A DNA stretch of 64,000 nt, taken from CALBPI01 sp039033995 (GTDB lineage Bacteria; Pseudomonadota; Gammaproteobacteria; Steroidobacterales; Woeseiaceae). Every line of letters begins with the position of its first letter. The stretch's first letter is position 1. Below the pieces are notes generated by a model, which was given only the letters and a program-made list of their open reading frames with translations, was not told where the DNA came from and searched no databases. Shown here piece by piece: positions 60,584-64,000 of this stretch. Location of the stretch: NCBI GenBank assembly GCA_039033995.1, contig JBCCBP010000003.1, positions 1 to 64,000 on the forward strand, read 5' to 3'. Both the position numbers and the translations under genes were made by a program.

Positions 60584-61751
60584 CAGCGGGCGGCCATTCG
60601 ATATCCAATGCCAAGACCTCGGCGAAGGTTGCGCGTTGTCGAATAGCGCGCGAGATGATCGGCCAGGTCGAAAATGTCGCTAACGGGAACACCCACGGGT
60701 CGCCACGGTCCCAGGAGACGTCACGGGCGCTGCGGATCGCGCGCCAAGTATCGTGCCGTTGCTCACGTTGCCCGAGCACGCTCAACAAATGGGTCCAGGT
60801 CGACCAGAATTCCTGCAGGCGACGTTGGGGCCGCCAACTGGCCTCGATTTCGTCACCACCAATGAGGCCGGCGAGGCACTGTGTTGCGACAAAGTGCACA
60901 CCACTGGTCGCGCGGGGATTGCATTCGATGGCGTAGGCATTGCCTGTCGCGTCAACAATCGCGTCGATCGCGATAAACCCTGTGAACTGAAGCGACCGAA
61001 TCAGTGTCACAAGCCAATCGCTGACAGCGGTCTGTTCGATGCGCTCAAAGACGACGGCGACGCTGCCATGCCTCAGTACGGCGCGATACACGACGATGCA
61101 CAGTGGCTCACCGTTGCGGGCGATTGCGAAAGCGCTGAATTCGTCACCATCGATGGCACGTTGGACGAGCATCTTCGGTGCAAGCCGAGGCAGTGATGCG
61201 CCTTTCGAAAAGCGCTGCACGTGGCGGCCCGAGCACGAATACTCAGGCTTGACAATGGTGTCGCCGCTGTCGACCAGCGCGGTGGTTTCTGGCGCTGTTG
61301 CATACAGTGTTTCGGGGACGGCGAGCCCGGCACTGCGCGCCAATCGCGTAAAACCGAACTTCGAGTGCAGCTCATGAATCAGCCGAGCGTCACTGCCGAA
61401 CCACTGACAATGCGACGGCAATGACGCTGTCAGTGTGGCGACATGCATCGTCTCTTCGGAGATCGGCAGCAAAAGGTCCACCCGTTCGCGACGAATGATG
61501 TCGAGAAGCGCCTCGCTGTATGCCTGACGCGATTCGTGCGGCGGTGGCACAACGAAGCTCTGCGTCACCGCATTCGATGTTCTTGCCAGATGCCAGCGAA
61601 ACGGCTCTGCCACCAACACACGCCACCCGGCTTTCGCGAAGCTACGTGCGATATCGACCGCCGGCGGCAGTCGACCGAGTGTCAGCAATACCGTCGGTGC
61701 TGTCGTCACGAGTTTGTGAGCCGTTGCATCATTGCCGCAGCAGGTTGCCAT
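60573..61751 (-). CDS. ATP-grasp ligase-like protein
   Basis: A 392-residue protein with ATP-grasp fold of the carbamoyl-phosphate-synthase-like type. A Rossmann-like N-terminus ('TVLLTLGRLPPAVDIARSFAKAGWRVLVAE', in parts) leads to 'LLLPISEETM', the ATP-grasp entry 'KFGFTRLARSAGLAVPETLYA', 'DTIVKPEYSCSGRHVQRF' and the metal-binding 'GNAYAIECNPRATSGVHF'. Such enzymes form amide or ester bonds through an acyl phosphate. The start is uncertain (ATG 61751 has no strong ribosome-binding site; a GTG 13 codons later is possible). It is divergent from the P450 gene, 87 bases away. Confidence 0.85.
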   Translation of the reverse strand: MATCCGNDATAHKLVTTAPTVLLTLGRLPPAVDIARSFAKAGWRVLVAEPFRWHLARTSNAVTQSFVVPPPHESRQAYSEALLDIIRRERVDLLLPISEETMHVATLTASLPSHCQWFGSDARLIHELHSKFGFTRLARSAGLAVPETLYATAPETTALVDSGDTIVKPEYSCSGRHVQRFSKGASLPRLAPKMLVQRAIDGDEFSAFAIARNGEPLCIVVYRAVLRHGSVAVVFERIEQTAVSDWLVTLIRSLQFTGFIAIDAIVDATGNAYAIECNPRATSGVHFVATQCLAGLIGGDEIEASWRPQRRLQEFWSTWTHLLSVLGQREQRHDTWRAIRSARDVSWDRGDPWVFPLATFSTWPIISRAIRQRATFAEVLALDIEWPPADEA

Positions 61752-61838
61752 GCCGCTTTGGCCAGCGCAATCGCGGGCATGTCAGTCCATTGACGATCAG
61801 GCTACACTAGCGATTGCTGCGCCTCCTGTTGTATCGCC

Positions 61839-63209
61839 ATGCTCTACACACCTCCTGCACCCACACCGCTGACCCCGTTGCGATCGCTGTGGCGAGTCAT
61901 GCGCCAGGGTGATGGCGACTTGTTATCACTGGTGCCGGAGGCTGCCTACCGTCTACCGGTGACACATCTTGGCTATTCGCGTCGCTCCATTCTGTTGATC
62001 AACGATCCTGAGCTGGCGCGCAACGTGTTAACGGATCCGCTGCAAATTTTCCCCAAGAACGATTTGATGGTCGGCGCACTGGCACCGCTGGTCGGTGACT
62101 CGATCTTTGTGTCGAGTGGTGCGACCTGGCAGCGACAGCGGCAGATGGTCGATCCCGCCTTTTCACATATGCGCATCAATCGCGCGTTTGCCGAAATGCA
62201 GGCGGGGGTCGATGAGTATTGTGCGCGACTGCAGGCGTTGTCTGAATCACAGCAGTCTTTCTCGCTGGATTTCGCGATGAGCGAACTAACAGCCGACATC
62301 ATTTGCCGCACGATTTTTTCTACGTCACTGCAAGGTAAGACAGCGCGAGAGGTGTTTGACGCGTTCGGCGTATTCGAAGCCAGCGTCGCCAACGTGAACC
62401 TTTGGCAGCTTATTTTTGCGAAGCCGTGGTCTGACGTTCGTCAGCCAAAGGCAGTGCTCAGAGCCTGCGAACAGATACGCGCGCGCATCGGGGAGTTGCT
62501 CGCCCCGCACCTGGACGGCGAGGCGCGCGATGATATCGCATCAGCGATCGTCGCTGCCCGCGACCCCGCTTCCGGTCAGGGTTTCAGCCGCGAGGAAATC
62601 ATCGATCAGATCGGCGTGTTTTTTCTGGCGGGGCACGAGACCACTGCTAGTGTGTTGACGTGGGTGTTTTTTATTCTGGCAATGCGACCGGAGATCGCGG
62701 AGATGCTCCGCATGGAAGTCGATACGGTCACCCAGGGCGAGCCGGTGAGCTTCAGCGCGGTCAAGCAGCTCACAAAGATTCGCAGTGTGTTTCGAGAAAC
62801 GTTGCGCCTTTATCCACCGATTACTTTTATTCCGCGGGTCGCCGCGGAAGCCACTCGTATCGGCGACATTCCGGTCAAGCGCGGTGCGATGCTGATGCTG
62901 TCGCCATGGACAGCACATCGCAATCGAGATCTGTGGCGGGATGCCAATCAGTTTGATCCGCTTCGTTTTCACGGCGACAACGAGCAGGAGGCCGACAAAG
63001 GGGCCTTCATGTCGTTCGGACTTGGTCCACGTATTTGTGTTGGCGCCGCATTCGCAACGATCGAGAGTGCCTTGATTATCGCGGAGCTCGTACGTCGCTT
63101 CGATTTCGATATCGAAGACGCCGAACAGGTCAGGCCGGTCGCGCGGCTGACCACCCGACCCGCCCAGGAGATACGATGCCGGGTGCGCCGTCGGAGTGAT
63201 CCACGATGA
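61839..63209 (+). CDS. Cytochrome P450
   Basis: A 456-residue cytochrome P450. The I-helix 'FFLAGHETTAS' (261-271), the K-helix ExxR (Glu320 to Arg323), 'RxxxPxxxxPRxA' region and the heme loop 'FGLGPRICVG' with thiolate ligand Cys400 are all intact. There is no N-terminal membrane anchor. The style is class-E, CYP4/CYP102/CYP175-like, rather than the short actinobacterial type. It overlaps the CrtD-like gene by ATGA, pointing to a shared pathway, for instance oxidation of a polyene or terpenoid. A TACACT -10-like element lies at 61803-61808. Confidence 0.94.
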   Translation: MLYTPPAPTPLTPLRSLWRVMRQGDGDLLSLVPEAAYRLPVTHLGYSRRSILLINDPELARNVLTDPLQIFPKNDLMVGALAPLVGDSIFVSSGATWQRQRQMVDPAFSHMRINRAFAEMQAGVDEYCARLQALSESQQSFSLDFAMSELTADIICRTIFSTSLQGKTAREVFDAFGVFEASVANVNLWQLIFAKPWSDVRQPKAVLRACEQIRARIGELLAPHLDGEARDDIASAIVAARDPASGQGFSREEIIDQIGVFFLAGHETTASVLTWVFFILAMRPEIAEMLRMEVDTVTQGEPVSFSAVKQLTKIRSVFRETLRLYPPITFIPRVAAEATRIGDIPVKRGAMLMLSPWTAHRNRDLWRDANQFDPLRFHGDNEQEADKGAFMSFGLGPRICVGAAFATIESALIIAELVRRFDFDIEDAEQVRPVARLTTRPAQEIRCRVRRRSDPR

Positions 63210-64000
63210 GCCGCCACGTCATCGTAGTCGGTGCGGGGATTGGCGGACTCGCAGCCGCGCTGGATCTCAGCGCCCGTGGGGTGCGCGTAACGCTGGTTGA
63301 AAAACACGCAAGCCCCGGCGGCAAGATGCGTCAGATTAACGTGGCGGGGCGGCTGATCGACTCAGGCCCGACTGTATTCACGATGCGCTGGATATTCGAC
63401 GACTTATTTGCAGAGGCGGGTCTGGCGCTAGATGACCATCTTTCGTTAAGGGCGGCCGATTTGCTCGCTCGGCATGGTTGGAGCGACGGCAGTCGCCTCG
63501 ATTTGTTCGCTGACCCCCGCAAAAGTGCTGATGCTATCCGTGATCTGTGCGGTGCTGCCGATGCCCGTGCCTATCTCGAGTTCGCGCGAGATTCGGCGAA
63601 GATTTTTGACACGCTCGATTTGCCATTCATGCGCGCTCAGCGACCGAATCAGCTGGAACTCGCCCAGCGGGTCGGTTTGCGGGGGCTGCCCGACTTGCTT
63701 GCAACGAAGCCGTTCGTGTCTTTGTGGCGCGACCTGCAGAAGCGTTTTAGCGATCCTCGCCTGGTGCAACTGTTCGGCCGCTATGCGACGTACTGCGGAT
63801 CGTCGCCGTTTAAGGCGCCAGCGACTCTACAATTGATCGCACACGCGGAGCGCGCCGGCGTCTGGTATGTCGATGGTGGCATGCAGGCGTTAGCCAATAC
63901 ACTCGCCGACTGTGCGACCCAGGCAGGCGCCGCACTACGTCTCGAATGTGGTGTGCAACAACTGCTGCGCTATGGCGGGCGCGTCACCGGGGTGTTGCTC
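63206..64000 (+). CDS. CrtD-like carotenoid desaturase / FAD oxidoreductase (partial)
   Basis: The first 265 residues of a phytoene-desaturase-family flavoprotein, cut by the window end. 'VIVVGAGIGGLAAALDLSARGVRVTLVEKHASPGGKMRQ' (in parts) is the FAD-binding start, and 'DSGPTVFTMRWIFDDLFAEAGL' is close to CrtD (hydroxyneurosporene / methoxyneurosporene desaturase). The 'VWYVDGGMQALANTLA' segment also fits. It is translationally coupled to the P450. The substrate need not be a carotenoid, since related enzymes act on other polyenes. Confidence 0.88.
   Translation, partial: MSRHVIVVGAGIGGLAAALDLSARGVRVTLVEKHASPGGKMRQINVAGRLIDSGPTVFTMRWIFDDLFAEAGLALDDHLSLRAADLLARHGWSDGSRLDLFADPRKSADAIRDLCGAADARAYLEFARDSAKIFDTLDLPFMRAQRPNQLELAQRVGLRGLPDLLATKPFVSLWRDLQKRFSDPRLVQLFGRYATYCGSSPFKAPATLQLIAHAERAGVWYVDGGMQALANTLADCATQAGAALRLECGVQQLLRYGGRVTGVLL

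Overview
The window reads as a chromosomal stretch of a GC-rich, heterotrophic gammaproteobacterium; the genus cannot be fixed from the sequence. Reasons are the gene repertoire (Bcr/CflA and RarD transporters, class I GloA, bacterial lipocalin Blc, CpxA/CpxR-like two-component pair, many lipobox-bearing lipoproteins, DUF1838) together with an ECF sigma / Hanks-kinase pair of the kind common in Xanthomonadales-like and marine gammaproteobacteria. About 50 protein genes are packed tightly, with many ATGA or TGATG stop/start overlaps. No rRNA, tRNA, insertion sequence, prophage or CRISPR array was seen.

Layout. 1-122: tail of a gene and its terminator. 401-7537 (minus): glyoxalase I, an FMN 2-hydroxy-acid dehydrogenase, a BepA-like M48 lipoprotein protease with TPRs, then three alpha-helical/coiled-coil proteins of unknown role. 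7686-10676: a Spy/CpxP-like periplasmic protein, MAPEG protein, IMPACT-family protein, uridine kinase and a YeiH-type permease. 10811-18886: an envelope-signalling island consisting of an ECF sigma factor, a transmembrane Hanks kinase with TPR-like tail, a free-standing copy of the kinase N-terminal segment, a lipoprotein SxxK (class A beta-lactamase-like) hydrolase with calcium-binding TSP3 repeats, and a divergent lipoprotein carrying eight PASTA repeats. 19105-23953: a membrane-anchored HTH protein, two SDR enzymes (one with a signal peptide), and a CpxRA-like pair. 24143-31823: a large secreted nuclease, a TPR membrane protein and an ABC exporter.

31973-50364 is mainly carbohydrate use: a branched-chain aminotransferase, then galM / GH31 / GH13 in one minus-strand operon, RarD and a run of small overlapping membrane and lipoprotein genes, then a four-gene minus-strand operon GH36 alpha-galactosidase / GH42 beta-galactosidase / galK / galT. 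Together these would release galactose from alpha- and beta-galactosides and carry it to UDP-galactose. A divergent GlpD-type oxidoreductase follows. 50365-59541: a saccharopine-dehydrogenase-like reductase, MFS exporter, MscS-type channel, penicillin-acylase-type lipoprotein, DUF1838, an ArsI/CadI-type dioxygenase with an operator-like inverted repeat in its promoter, and class I fructose-bisphosphate aldolase. 59543-64000: an ATP-grasp/GNAT pair divergent from a cytochrome P450 / CrtD-like desaturase pair, possibly the edge of a biosynthetic cluster.

The observation I rate highest is a period-10 direct repeat, GACAY-N5-GACAY, present both upstream of the Spy/CpxP-like gene and upstream of the CpxR-like regulator, 16 kb apart; it looks like the regulator's own binding box. 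Next are the kinase/PASTA/SxxK island, in which the parts of a PknB-type sensor appear on separate genes, and the right-edge cluster.
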